NCBI GenBank assembly: GCA_964036045.1
Contig: OZ038379.1
Location: forward strand, 72,508,719-72,572,718
DNA length: 64,000 nt
Direction of reading: 5' to 3'
Origin: Eutreptiella sp. 'Long Island Sound 2002'
Lineage: Eukaryota; Euglenozoa; Euglenophyceae; Eutreptiales; Eutreptiaceae
Shown: positions 1 through 11,369 of the stretch, in pieces
Layout of the letters: every line of letters begins with the position of its first letter
How positions within the stretch are numbered: position 1 is the first letter of the stretch
The notes under the pieces: model-generated
Seen by the model: the letters and a program-made list of their open reading frames with translations, nothing else
What the model was told of the DNA's origin: nothing
The model's database searches: none
Program-made: the position numbers and the translations under genes

Positions 1-1
1 A

Positions 2-1855
2 GGCCGCATCGCGCCAGCGGTCTTCGCCCACGTGCCCGCCAGCATGTGGGGAGCCATGGCCGGCAGGTCCCCCCACGAGGCCATCTTCCTCCAGGACACC
101 GCACTGGAGATGAACCCCTACGAGATGATAATCGCCTCCCTCGATGTCCAAGGCGCGTTCCCCCACGCCCCACACCGACTCCTCACGGAGGTATGGGATG
201 CCATGGGCCTCCCATTCCTATCCTTCATGACCGGGTACATCCAGACCCGACTCTACGCCGTCATCACAGCCGCAGGCCTCACCCCCTGGACCGGCACAGA
301 CAGCGGGGTCCCCCAGGGAGGCGCCGAAGGCCCCTTCCTCTACCTCCTCGTCACCCTGCCACTGGCATTTGAGCTAGCACGGGTATACCCGGGGTACGCC
401 CCATACCCGCTACGGTCCCCCCTCATCAACTTCGCGGACGACAACCTCCTAACTACGGCCACCCGCCACCGCGACCCTGAGAACGCAGGGCTATCAACGA
501 CCACCGACCAAGCGTCCGCCATTCTCCAACTCACCACAACCTACCTGGACGCCCACCAGCTCCTAGTGCACCCCCGCAAATCGGTCGGGCTGGCCGACGC
601 CAAGACCCCCACCCCCCACATCCGGAAAGGCGAACCCCTACACCTGGAAGACACCACAGTCCACCTGGGAGTCACACAGGCCACGCGGCACCATCACATC
701 ACACTCCCAAGCAAGCTAGAAGAGCGCCTCGCCCGGCTACCCCAAATTGCCAGGGGGGACCACCTGTCTACGCAGGGCCTGGCGTACTTCATGGAAGCAG
801 TGCTCAACGCGGCCATCGGGTACCAAGCCCTGCACCTCCCGCGCCCCCAAGACGCACTACGCCACGCTCGACAGCAAGTGACGAAGGCATGGGCGCAACA
901 CGGAGGCTGGCCCACGTCTTTCCCCAAGGAGGCCATGATGGCCCACTGGCGCTACTACGGAGACAATACGGGCGCCCTGGTCGACATGGCCTATGCCAAA
1001 CACGCAGCACACCTCCTACACAGGGTAACACACAACCACCAACCAGAAGTTCGCGAGGCGGCAGCCATACGCATAAAAGAAATGCAAATGGCCCGCAATA
1101 CTTGCCCCTGGTGGATACTGGCGCAACACGGCGTCTCCACCCCCGTGGGCACTGGCATCTGGGCCCAGCTACAACTCCTCCTACCGCACCACACACACGC
1201 CATCCTGACAAACCACCACTGCGATCAACAGGGGCCACTCGTAGCCACACACACCGACATCCACCGACACCCGGCAGGCGAGGTGGACACCTTGCGCCTC
1301 GTAGGGGCCACCATCACCATAGTGTATATCACCCCAACACAGATGAAGATCATGGCCCAATGCGACGCCCACCACGCCCCGTTCCTTTCCGACCCACAAT
1401 GGCCAGCACGCCACGTCTTCCAAGCGTACCTCCGCGCATGTGCTACGAAGGCAGGGCGCGACATGCCGGGGCCCAAGGACAACGACACGGCGTACACAGC
1501 CTTCCAGCGCCAGCACCCCCGGCCCCGCCCGAGCGAGCACGGGACCCCCAACGACGGCAGCACGACGCAGGGGGAGCCCACCCCGTCAGCCGAAGGCTGG
1601 ACACCACCCACCATCCTGCTACTAGCACCAAACGGCCACAAACATGCTACCTGCACTGTCCAGCGACACCATGCCCCCTGGTCCATCCCCAAACACAATG
1701 CACCGGAGACCGATGTACCACCAGTCAGACACAGTGACCAGGGCATACCACGCACGTGCTGGCACTGCGGCCCGGCAGCCCTCGACACTCCGTGGCCCCT
1801 GCTACACCTCATCTCCACCCACTACCGCACCCCCACCGCCGCCGCCAGCCGCCGA
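2..1855 (+). pseudogene. LINE-A reverse transcriptase (partial, 5' cut by window)
   Basis: RNA-directed DNA polymerase of a non-LTR retrotransposon, which would copy element RNA at a nicked target. The frame is open from base 2, so the N-terminus and any endonuclease are outside the window. Counting from the GTG at 32, motif A is SLDVQGAF (catalytic Asp about residue 38), motif B is GVPQGGAEGP (about 92-101) and motif C is FADD (134-137), a variant of the usual YADD. A fingers-like GRSPHEAIF precedes motif A. A Cys/His cluster (TCWHCG) lies near 1,760. The frame shifts near 1,840-1,860 in a CCG-rich run, after which RNase H continues in another frame. RT identity is firm; an active product is unlikely. 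Confidence 0.85.
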
Positions 1856-3592
1856 TCAGCAGGCATGGCTCTCCCCCTGGTTTCATACGGTACCCCCAGA
1901 CCACCCGGCGCACGTAGCCTGGACCCGAACACCCACGGCGACATGGACGTTCACCACCGAGCGGGCAGACCCGGACAGCGTAGCCATGGAGTACGACCGC
2001 TGCGACCCACACCGCGCAGGACTTCAGGAGGCACCCATGCGCCCCCTACAGCACATATGCCCCATCCTCCGCGGCGACAAAGACGACAAGGAGTGGCGAC
2101 AGACCATCACGTGCCAGAAGTTCCGCCCCAACACGGGATACCTCTTCCACCTGATGTACGCGTATATCACCCAGGGACGCCCAGACAGGGGCCTCCTCCG
2201 CCTCACCCCACGAGCCCAGGCCATCATCACCCAGGGAATAGGCGTCTATGCAGCGCCACTACTGCAACCCACGCAAATCACCGCCAGAACCGCCCAGGGG
2301 AACCGCATCTACGTCTATCACCCCACAGCAATTGCCCGCCTACCCATACCCAGGGACACCGACATCATCTACTTCACTGACACATCCGGCACCCAGCAAC
2401 GCACCCCCACGGTCGGTTGCGCCTCCGTGCGCATCACCCGGCACGCGAACGGCCTCCACGTGGAACACCACACCGGGGCCACCATCTTTGGGGCGTCGTC
2501 CCACGGCGAACTGCGCACCATGGCAGACGCCGTCACCGCCACACCGCCACCCACGACGATCCGGCCCCGAACAATCTGGGTAGCCGAGGACGCCACGATC
2601 GACATCCACCTCACCAGGCGCCTTGCGGACCTGCCCCTCCACAAAGCACTCAAATCTGGCCTCACCACACAAGCGTTGGGACTATGGATGGCCTTCAAGG
2701 GCATGCACCCCCAGGACGCCCTACACATCATCAAGCAGGAGTCACACCGCTACGCATACGGCAATGGACGCGCAGACACGCAGGCCAAGCACCAGAACAC
2801 CAACCACACCCCAGGGCTCAAACGCGTGCGACTGGACACCCCACACCACAGCCACCTGCAACACCTGCCCCCGATTCCTCCGGCCACACAGCCCCCCCAA
2901 TGGATGCCCGAGGACACGCCGTACACGGATCGCGACAAGCAGTACCACTACCCCACACCCATCCAGCAACTGGCCACCACACTGGGCCACCCAGCGAACA
3001 CCGAACTCCTCTGACGCCTCGAAGACTCCGTCCACACCCCGCTCTACTACTCCGCCCTGCGCCCGGATAGCCTCCCAGCACACCTACAAAAGCCCCGACT
3101 CCAACTCGCCCTCGAACAACTTCCCCTCCTCACCTGATACCACCGATGGTATACGCGCCGCTCGATCCACGTCCCCGCAGGACACACCAAATGCATCTGC
3201 AGCCACGCGGAAGAAGAAACATGGGACCACTTCAAGGCGTGCCCCCTGTACAGAGGACTGGACACCCTCACAGACTGGAACCCAACCCACACCATCGCAC
3301 AGCACGCCGATGTCTGACGCAGTCCCCGGCGACCCAGCAACTCACCACCGTCCTCAAGCAGACAGAGGTGCTCGAGGCAGTCCGCGGGGGACTCGTCCCC
3401 ACTGCCGTCTACACCTTGCTACGCACCCACGCGGAGGACCCCCAGGCCACGGCGGCGCACATGCAGCGGACGGCCGTTGCCAAGACGGCGGTGCAGCTCA
3501 CATACCGCACCCACAAATACCTGCAGCATGCGGCAACCCTGCCCCAAACAGACCAAGCCCACCTGCTCGAACTCTTGTTCTACCAACCATGA
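1856..3592 (+). pseudogene. LINE-A RNase H domain and C-terminal zinc knuckle
   Basis: This continues the polyprotein in the third frame. An RNase H fold is suggested by YFTDTSG (first acidic residue, near 2,370), SHGELRTMADA (Glu, near 2,505) and GNGRADTQAK near 2,760, matching the usual final GN..AD..A motif. Downstream, CICSHAEEETWDHFKACP (near 3,195) is the Cys/His motif typical of LINE C-termini. In-frame TGA codons occur at 3,012-3,014 and 3,135-3,137, both where Trp would fit, and the frame changes near 3,310. Coding then runs to a stop at 3,590-3,592. RNase H would remove the RNA template after first-strand synthesis. Confidence 0.75.
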
Positions 3593-3784
3593 GAACCTAC
3601 TCCGTGACATACCAACACGGAACCCCCACCACGTCTACACAGCATCCACCGAGCACAGCACTGGCACAGCACACACGGACACCACAGGCACCGCACACAC
3701 TCCCACCAGCATGCGCGCGCCACCAGCCCCCATCCCCCCACGCCGCCGTCCGTCCACAGGTACCACCAACCACCAGCCACCGCA

Positions 3785-4978
3785 TGTCCCCTCTGCGTTA
3801 GCCGGCGGCTACCACAGACAGCCCTGCCCTGCAATGCAGACCACTGGGTCTGCCTGGGAGCCGCACACCGCCTCACCCGCTGCCCCCACTGCGGGGACCT
3901 CAACCCCCGCCACCACGAGCGGCCGGCGGCCCCAGCCGCACCCCACCCCGCCAGCCACCCCAGCTTCTTCGGGTTCCTCACCGACACCCTCCGGGACCAC
4001 CTGGGAGGGTACTACGTGGCGGACGCGGCGGACCACGCATGGACCATAGCCGTTGCCACGGGCAGCACACCCCTGCCCCCCAACAGCCCACCCCTACGCC
4101 ACAGCGGAGGCGGCTTGAACGTGGCGGCCCGCCACATCCTCCTCGCCCTATACCTCCACCACCGAGACCTACACCTCCCAGACCCACAACTCACGGCCCC
4201 CGGAGCAGCAGCCCTGACGCCGGAAGCGTGGGCCGACACGGCACCAGAGGAGATAGCAGCCTACCTCCGAATCACTTGCCGCCGGTTCAAAAACGCCCTC
4301 GGCCGACGGAAGGGAACACCTTACCCCCTCAGCGCACTCCTCTACCCGGCACACCACCCCCACCCCGCACAACAGACGCCCCCAGAGGGCTGGGCGTCTT
4401 TTCGGGACGCCCACCTGGCCGCCCCCGACGAGGCCACCGCCACGCGGATGGGCCTCACGGACCAGGAAACCTACGTCAGAGGCCTCAAGACGAGCCTCCA
4501 AGAGGCACACCGCTGGCACGCCCGCTCCCCGTCGCCCCCACGGGGACAGGGGGGTTCACCCGCCCCCGACACCCACCAGGCCAAGAAGACCAAGACAGGT
4601 CAGGGGGCCCGCCAACGCGCCCGCCAGCAGGGCGCGACGCCCCGACCAAGGCCCGGGTCCAGCCACACCGCACCGCCCCACGCCCAGACCCCCGGGGCAC
4701 ACCAACAACACCGCCACCGCCAGCGCCCACCACCACCACCGTACCGCAGCACCCAAACCCTGCAGCCCAGTCAGCCACCACCGCCCACACACGTCCACAC
4801 CATGCCAGGACCACCGTACGCGCAGAGCCAGGGGACATGGCACCACCAACACCACCACCACGCCCCCGTACCTCCCAACCCCTACCCCCTAATGCCCCCA
4901 TGCTACAGCGACCCCCACCAGCTACATCCCCACCACGCCCCAGCACAACCAGGCCCCGGAACCACCCACCCCACATAG
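3785..4978 (+). pseudogene. LINE-A RING-like Cys/His ORF
   Basis: Reading frame 2 from about 3,785 encodes a Cys/His cluster of pattern CPLC-x11-C-x3-H-x2-C-x9-CPHC, resembling a reduced RING or B-box finger. A conserved-looking stretch follows (FFGFLTDTLRDHLGGYYVADAADHAW, here given in parts: FFGFLTDTLRDHL, then GGYYVADAADHAW), then helical sequence and a Pro/His-rich tail. No ATG is obvious; GTG at 4,016 lies inside the open stretch. It sits downstream of the RT/RNase H ORF, an unusual place for an extra LINE ORF. I do not recognise the family, and the finger assignment rests only on residue spacing. Confidence 0.5.
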
Positions 4979-5930
4979 CGCACATCACCGCACCACACCA
5001 ACACGTATTCCACCACCAGCCGCCCCTGCCACCACACCCACCAACGCCGGGGTACCACACACAACCGGCACACCCTCCACACCACCACCACGCGGTCCAG
5101 CACCACCCGCCGCCCCCGCTACACGGGCCCACGACATACGAGCCACGGTACACCCCCATGGACCCCCGAGGAGCCCCGCACGCACACCAACAACACCATG
5201 GCCTAGTAGGAGCGCCCCACCACCACCAACAGCCCCCCCACCCACACCTCATACCAGCGAGCACCATCCACCAGCAGCCACCCATCGCATACGGACCACA
5301 GCCCCACCCGGGGGCTCATGCGGCCGCCTCCCACCCGCACCCCGGCACCACAACCAGTCAAGAACCGCAAGGGCCACACGGCGCACACACGCAACACCCA
5401 CACGACCCACAGGGACGCCCGGACCCCCAGCCAGCACAACACCCACCCCCGCCCCCCCCACCCCACCACCACCAGCAGCCCCGCCACCCACACCCCATAC
5501 CAGCGAGCACAATCCACCAGCAGCCACCCATTACATACGGACCACAGCCCCACCCGGACTCCCATGCGGCCGCCTCCCAGCCACACCCCGACACCACAAC
5601 CAGTCAAGAACCGCAAGGGCCGCACGGCGCACACACGCAACACCCACACGACCCACAGGGACGCCCAGACCCCAAGCCAGCACAACACCCACCCCCGCCC
5701 CCCCCCACCACCAACAGCGCCACCCCCACACCACCCCCCCCCCGCCCCCCCCCCGAGACCAGGCCACGGACACAACACGCGGCAGCCAGCACCAGCCAAT
5801 TGACGTCGATACCCCCGCCGACACACGCCACCGCGAATCCCCCCTCCCGCGACCGCCACAAGAGACCCCATCACCGGACCCCACGCGCGACAACGACGAC
5901 CCCCCCCCCTAACCAACACCACCCCCCCCA
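4560..5930 (+). repeat. Pro/His/Gln-rich low-complexity coding region with 246-bp in-frame duplication
   Basis: Strongly C- and A-rich sequence open in several frames. In frame 1 a segment beginning near 5,253 is repeated near 5,499, a period of 246 bp (82 codons), so the duplication keeps frame. The repeated peptide contains IPASTIHQQPPI and TTTSQEPQGPHGAHTQ. Preservation of frame suggests this was translated when duplicated. No catalytic motif is visible. Confidence 0.6.
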
Positions 5931-5948
5931 TCACACCCCGCACCACCA

Positions 5949-7057
5949 GTGGCCGCACCGGCCGAACCCTACGCCCTTCACAACCCCGCAGCAATGCGGC
6001 AGCACCTCCGGGGACTCGGGGAACAGGACGTCGTGCTGTACCTCCGCACCTCCGGCCCCAGCACCCCCATCCGGGCGGCCACCCTGGTCCAGGCGGCCAC
6101 CCTGGGGGAAGGCGTCAGAGACTTCCTCTTCGACGCCTTCCTCCACGTCGCCCGACACGAGCGCCCCCCACGCGCCACCCCAGACGGCGAGAGCCCGCCC
6201 CCCACGGGGAGCCGGATCTGGGTGCCCCCCATCGACTGGGGGCGACACCTCGTCGGACACCCCTGCCGGAGCGGGACAGCACCCAGGGCCGCACCCGCTA
6301 CCGCGAGCCCAACATGGCCCACCCCCCACCCGACGCCACCCCTGACAGCACCAAAGAGTGGGAGCGGGAAACATGGGTAGCCCGGATGGCCTCCCTGAGC
6401 AACTTCCGGCACCACGTCCCGGGGGACATCCCCACCCCCGACGAGCAGCAGCCAGGCCCCTCCACGTACATGACCCTCATGTACAATCTGCACTACACCC
6501 TCTCCACCACCACCTACGACGCACCCACAGACCACTGGGTGGTACACGGCACCGACTCCCTCCTCCCCGCCGACTACACCCCCCCCCCACACAACCCAGG
6601 CCCCGACACGTACGCCAGGGGGGACGACCTGGACGACCCCCACATCTGGGGCACGTGGGAACCCGAATCCCTGGACACGCTGCTCTCCATCCGCAGCGGC
6701 TACCAGGGCCTTGGTAGGGCGATGTATTGCCTCGCCAAGTGGACCCATCGGACCTGGGGGATCCCCATGGACCGATGGGTGTGGGTGGTCACGCTGCGCC
6801 CCCAGCAGAGGGAAGCCCCCCCAAACCGCAGGGAACCCACTCCCCCACGCCCCACCACCCTACAACTATGCCCGTACATGGTGGCAGCCGGCCTCATGAC
6901 GCTGCTATGGCCGGGCCCCCACACCCCCACCCAAAACTACTCCCACCTCACAGAGGAGGACATGCCCGGCATCCAGCGATGCTTCTTCCGGACCCTCGAC
7001 TACCTCCAGCAAACACACCCCCACGTCCTGGAGCAGATATGGCCACCCCCCGGGTAA
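5949..7057 (+). pseudogene. LINE-A unassigned globular ORF segment (frameshifted)
   Basis: After the low-complexity run, frame 3 (5,949-6,270) encodes EQDVVLYLRTSG and GEGVRDFLFDAFLHVARHE. Frame 2 then continues to 7,057 with DSTKEWERETWVARMASL, LCPYMVAAGLMTLLWPG and MPGIQRCFFRTLDYLQQTHP. The frame switch lies near 6,255-6,300 in C-rich sequence. Aromatic and Trp-rich segments look like a folded domain rather than a shadow frame. LINE-B has a different domain at the equivalent place between its zinc knuckle and the shared C-terminal module. Family not recognised. Confidence 0.45.
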
Positions 7058-7369
7058 CCCACGTGCCCGCGCAGCCGGGACAACGCCGCCACGCCAGCAC
7101 CAGCACGCACGGATCACCAGGGAAAACGCGCGCACACGCCCGATGCCCGAACCTGCACCCTCGTTCTCCTTACTTACAGGACCCAGCATCATACGCCCCC
7201 ACCGAGGCCCGGGACCCTCCATCGTCTCCCACAGCCCTCTCCTCCGCCTCCGACTCCACAACCTCCACCACCACGACCACCTCATCCACCACCACCACCA
7301 CGTCCTCATCCAGCACTCCACCCCCCAGGCCGCGGGGAACACCTCCCAAACGGGCCTCCAAACCCGCCC

Positions 7370-8481
7370 CCACCGCGAACAGCCCCGCCGCCGCCAAGGC
7401 CCACGCCCCGACGAAGCCCGCGCCCACGACCTAGCCGAAGCCCAAGACAGCCGCCAAACGGCAACCCGCAGCCAAGCCCAAACCCAAGCCCAAACCCGGT
7501 GCCACGACGGCAGCGCGAGCCCGGCCCCCCGAGGATGTCCTCTACGACATCCGGCCCCAGCCGTCCCAGGCCCGAAGGCAGCAGCGCCCAGCGCGGCGCC
7601 CCCCCACCGTCACCGACCCCACCGCCACCACCTTCATGGCGGAGCGCGCCGCGGCCGAAGCGCGACGCGCCTCGTCCCGCCTCCTCTCAAAGCCCGCACC
7701 CCAGGCCCACGGACCGCTCCCGACCAAGCCAGAACAACGCCAGGGTCCACCAGCAGCGTCCCCGCCCCCCTACCGGCCCCCGATGACAGCCCACATGCAA
7801 CGCATGCCCCACTACCGCCGCCGCCGCGAATCCCCGCCCAACCCCGAGGCGGAGACCGTACGCGCACACCCGCGGGTCCACATCCGCGTACACCCCCACT
7901 CTGCACGCACCCCCACGGAACAGGACTACGAGGAATCCCCCAGGCCCGCCACCGCCGCCGGACCCCACGACCCCGTCACACCCACCCACGCCCACTCCTC
8001 CGCCCAAGACCGCGGGCCCGCCGAGGAACAGTGGTGGCAGCGCTGGACCCACACGCAGCTCTGAGAGCTGCGGAAGTGGGCCCGGGGAGAGCCCTCCCTC
8101 GAGGGCCTGGTCCATCGGCCCCGCAAGGGGTCGGTGGAGAACTGCCGCCTCCGGCCGGCGGGGGGGTGGATGCCGAAGGCCGCATGGGAAGTCATGCTGG
8201 CCGATGCGCTCCACCCCCTGGGAGTCCACCCCCGCAACCTCCCCGCGCCCCAGGAACACCCGTATGTCCTCAGGCGCCTGCGGGAAACCCTCCAGGAAAC
8301 GCGGCGAGACGTCATCCGCCTGTGGGACATCACCCAAAGCCCAGCCCCGCACGCACACACCCCCTCACCACCCCACAAGCGTCGGCGCACCGACACCGGC
8401 GACACCCACAGCACCCCAGGAGCCCTGCGCGCCACACAACACGACGCGCCTGACCCCCCGGCCAGCGGCGCCGCCATCTAA
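7370..8481 (+). pseudogene. Shared C-terminal domain of LINE-A (homologous to LINE-B 36,118-37,350)
   Basis: From about 7,370 the sequence aligns with the minus strand of LINE-B. A Lys/Pro/Ala-rich linker is followed by a conserved domain containing MPHYRRRRE, WWQRWTHTQL, GSVENCRLRPAGG and RRLRETLQET. Two in-frame stops are explained by comparison: a TAG near 7,432 replaces a Gln codon, and TGA at 8,062-8,064 replaces the Trp of LINE-B's THTQLWDLRKWARG. Conservation of this domain between elements with different RTs suggests a constrained function, perhaps RNA or nucleic-acid binding given its basic N-terminal half. No known family recognised. Confidence 0.6.
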
Positions 8482-8683
8482 CCCCGTTACCCAGCACACC
8501 ACCACCACGGGGCGCCACGCAAGGCCCCGCCCAGAAGTCACCAAACGAACAGGACGCCGAAGGAGGCCAACGCACACGACAACGAGCACCACTACGCCTA
8601 AAGGCGCCGAACCCAGGCCCGATACCGTGGGCTCCTCTCCACCCTCAGCACGACACACACGTCACTGACGTCACTTCTCCGCC

Positions 8684-9106
8684 GTGCCCCCTCCCACGCC
8701 ACCGCCCCGCCCCCCCCCCCTCCCGCCGCACGTCCCCACGCCGCCCAGCACCCAGCCCCACACACTGCGCCACAGCATCGCCCTAGTCCGGCTCCTCCAC
8801 CATCGCGCCACTTGGCACCTCACAGTAGACCGCCGTCCTGTGGTCCCGCTCCCCCCAGCACCGCTCCCGGGGCCGCACCCGGCCCACATTGTGTTCGCCC
8901 CCACGTCGCGGGCCGCGGACATCCTACCGCTCCTCGCCGCCACCCCTCCCGGGCATCGCATACTGCTTGCCGCCAACCCCTCGGTCCTCAGTGAGGTCCT
9001 CATCGGGCACGCCGACGCCCTGCACGTGCGCCCGCTGCTGCCCAACCTGCACGCTGCGTACGCCCCAGGCACGCCCGTCGACCCCTCCGTGTGGGACTCC
9101 AAGTGA
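8684..9106 (+). CDS. 140-aa hypothetical ORF in a LINE-A-specific insertion
   Basis: About 570 bp (roughly 8,628-9,200) is present in LINE-A but absent at the same point of LINE-B, where flanking sequence is continuous near 35,960-36,000. The insert holds a GTG-started ORF with a Pro-rich N-terminus, then a more regular part (RHSIALVRLLHHRATWHL, HIVFAPTSRAADILPLLAA, LHVRPLLPNLHAAYAPG). It may be a separate small ORF or a C-terminal exon-like piece lost from LINE-B. Function unknown; it could be a chance ORF in GC-rich DNA. Confidence 0.3.
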   Translation: MPPPTPPPRPPPLPPHVPTPPSTQPHTLRHSIALVRLLHHRATWHLTVDRRPVVPLPPAPLPGPHPAHIVFAPTSRAADILPLLAATPPGHRILLAANPSVLSEVLIGHADALHVRPLLPNLHAAYAPGTPVDPSVWDSK

Positions 9107-9205
9107 GGCCACCGGCCACCGGCCGGCCCGCACGCACCACCCCGCACTCGCCTCGGGCGCACGACCCCGTGGAAGCCGCTACCCACACGCCCGGCCCCGC
9201 GCAAC

Positions 9206-9560
9206 CGCCCAACCGAGCCAGAACCCAAGCACAAATCAAACCCGAGCCACATCCCAAAACCCCTAACCCTTGACTCCTAACCAAGCCCGCCGAGGGAACA
9301 CCGAAACCACAGCCCACACAGCCGCCTAACCAGCCAGCTCCAGAAGCAAAGAGACACCTCACCAAACCCAGCCTGACCCAAGCCTAACCGAGCCGAAGCC
9401 CCAACACAAATCAAACCCGAGCCACACCCCGAAACCGTCAACCCTTGACTCCTAACCAGGCCCGCTGAGGGAAATACGTAGACACAGCCCACAGCCACAG
9501 CCCACACAGCCGCCTAACCAGCCAGCAGCAGAAGCAAAGAGACACCTAACCAAACCCACC
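9206..9560 (+). repeat. Two tandem copies of a 175-bp 3'-UTR unit
   Basis: The motif acaaatcaaacccgagccac starts at 9,231 and recurs at 9,406, giving a 175-bp period. Both units contain cttgactcctaacca and gcagaagcaaagagacacct or a close variant. LINE-B has a single copy (about 35,780-35,960, minus strand). Confidence 0.85.
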
Positions 9561-9711
9561 CTGACCCATACCCGTGTACATCAGGACGCGCGAGCCGCAC
9601 CCCTGGGGCGCGACCGCCGCCACAGCACCGACGACACACGCCAGAGGACACAACGCTATTGCACCGCCTCACCAGCTGCCCGTGCCTGTGCCTGCAGTGT
9701 ACGCGCGCCCC

Positions 9712-9802
9712 TGTTTTTCTCTTTTTTGTTTTTTCTTTTTTTTTCCCAAAAAAAAAACGAGTAAAAAAAACAAAAAAAAAGAAAAAAAAACGAAAATTAG
9801 GG
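9712..9802 (+). other. T-rich/A-rich hairpin in LINE 3' UTR
   Basis: A run of T-rich DNA (9,714-9,745) is followed by ccc and an A-rich run (9,749-9,797), so the transcript can fold into a long U:A stem. It is followed by a G-run. LINE-B keeps the same layout on the minus strand (35,572-35,632), so it belongs to the shared 3' module. It may be a stability or reverse-transcription signal; that role is inferred. Confidence 0.65.
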
Positions 9803-9855
9803 GGGGAGGAAGAGGGACACAACCACCCATGGCACACGCGCACCGCACACAGCAC

Positions 9856-10050
9856 GCACACCGGTGAACAGGAGCCCAGTGGCCCAGGACACCGCACATG
9901 CAACACAACACACCGAGCGAGCACACCGGTGAACAGGAGCCAGCCCGCCGGGGACACCGCAGACACACCACAGCAAACCCAACGGGCACACCGGTGAACA
10001 GGAGCCCGGCGGCCCAGGACACTGCACACACGTAGGGCGGCCGAGGGACA
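9856..10050 (+). repeat. Three 65-bp tandem repeats in LINE 3' UTR
   Basis: The core gcacaccggtgaacaggagc starts at 9,856, 9,921 and 9,986, a 65-bp spacing. Three related units are present in LINE-B on the minus strand (about 35,335-35,510). Confidence 0.85.
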
Positions 10051-10059
10051 GGAAAGAAC

Positions 10060-10603
10060 CAATACCCCATGGGTCGGACGCACTGGCGCGACCCAGCCGA
10101 CCCACCGGGCCAGTGGCAGGAGCGGTACTCCAAGGCCACTGGTCCGAGCCCGGCCAGGCTGCATCGGGGACCATGGCAAACGTCACCCGGAGCCATGGAA
10201 GCAACCGGTGACAGGCGAGCCGGTATACAGTTCAGGAGGGGGTCACCTGCCAAGCAGAGTGGCCGCGCAACTCAAGCCACAAGGGTGAGGCGGTCGTACC
10301 GTAGACAAGCGGGAGCCATACCCCTTATGGTGAGAGATACTCCACACGGCTGGGCAGCCCCCCAGAGCTGCCGCCCAAAGGAGGGGGCATGTGGCCCTAC
10401 CCATGGACACATGTGGGGACACCCTCCCACCTGGGACACATGGACCGGGTGGCCGCGACAATGCCTTCCCAAGCACATGCGGGAGCGGCTCAAGAGGCAC
10501 CTGACATAGGGCAGTGGGAGGGACAGGACGTCCCCTTGGTAAGACCTTCCTCCTGCAATGTCAAAGGAGGCATCCCGAGCTCCCGAAGAAACCTACCTAC
10601 CTC
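10060..10603 (+). other. LINE-A 3' terminal segment and ACCT-type tail
   Basis: Non-coding 3' end conserved with LINE-B (34,775-35,300, minus strand) up to ggcatcccgagctcccgaag. Both copies then end in short tandem ACCT repeats (acctacctacct here; four units in LINE-B). There is no poly-A tail, so a tetranucleotide tail seems to define the 3' end. Confidence 0.8.
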
Positions 10604-11345
10604 TTCCCACGGTCATTCGGTCTAGCATACGGCGCCAGTAAGCATGTTCACCAGAGCAACCCCAGTCAGGGGTGCACATAACAACCCTTCCTCCTTCATA
10701 AGCGATCTTGGTTAGAACCTTCGCGAGCAAGGAGAAGGGAGGGTTAGCATACGCTAGGCCCATTGCTTTCCAGAAGAAACGGAAAGCATTGTTCAGTTGT
10801 TTGGAGCAGTTCAACTGCATGATGTGCTGTTGTTGGCTCGCAAACAATTCCACCTGGATCTCATCCAGGTTTACCTGAAGGGCCGCCAGTCCATTTTCAA
10901 GAACATGACGGGCCAGTTGGTAGTTTTCAGTACGATAGTTCGTCTTGGCTGCGTAGCGCAGCCCAGACTCTTTTCGTCCTGACAGCTCCAAATGAACGGA
11001 GAATAGCCCACTGCCAAAGTCGCAGTGCAAAGAGTAAGGACGCTGTAGGGACACCATTTTTACCTGGGGGTTTCTTCTTAGAAAGTCGGTGCCAATGACA
11101 ATGTGAAAGGCGTCAGTGTCCAACACCCTGCAGTGTTGGGTCACGGTTTCGTCGCCGAGACATATGGTCACACCGACCCCCCCCAAGGAATGGATGGTAC
11201 GCCCATCCCCTACTCTTATGGCCACGGTCTTAGTTTTCCTGAAAGTTTTAAGCAGGCGCCGGGCCACTATGGAAAGTGTTGCACCTGTATCAAGCATCGC
11301 TCGAAAAACCTGATCCCAGATTTTCACGAGGATCCAGAAAACCAA
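10604..11345 (-). CDS. Retropepsin-like protease fused to DAM-like methyltransferase domain (3' cut by LINE-A)
   Basis: Counting from the TTG at 11,345, MLDTGATLSIV (about 17-27) is the retropepsin active site and VIGTDFLRRN (83-92) the flap-distal/GxDFL region. After about 70 residues, VELFAS (165-170) and YANPPFSLLAKVL (199-211) match the segment that follows RNase H in DIRS-type elements and is described as DAM-like N6-adenine methyltransferase; NPPF is its motif IV. VVMCTPDW follows. No RT lies between protease and DAM-like domain. The frame continues directly from the Gag frame through the TAG at 11,370-11,372. The ORF runs into LINE-A sequence at its end. Confidence 0.7.
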
Positions 11346-11369
11346 GTCCTCCTCTTCGGAGCCGCCCCC

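Larger units (their letters stand above)
1..10603 (+). mobile_element. LINE-A, GC-rich non-LTR retrotransposon, 5' end outside window
   Basis: Plus-strand LINE whose 5' part lies left of the window. In order it carries RT (from base 2), RNase H, a C-terminal zinc knuckle, a RING-like and Pro/His-rich region, a conserved C-terminal domain, and a long 3' UTR that ends near 10,603 in short ACCT repeats. Several in-frame stops and frame changes make it a degenerate copy. From about 7,370 onward it closely matches the 3' part of LINE-B (minus strand, 34.75-37.4 kb), but the upstream RT is a different family. It is inserted in the protease/DAM coding region of the minus-strand element that begins at 10,604. 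Confidence 0.85.

Noticed and set aside
3012-8064. TGA read as Trp (alternative genetic code)
   Set aside because: Some LINE-A stops do fit Trp, but other stops in related copies are TGA for Cys or Gly, TAG for Gln and TAA for Tyr, so ordinary decay explains them.
9700-9800. LINE poly-A tail
   Set aside because: It is internal, paired with a T-rich arm, and followed by 800 bp of conserved 3' UTR.
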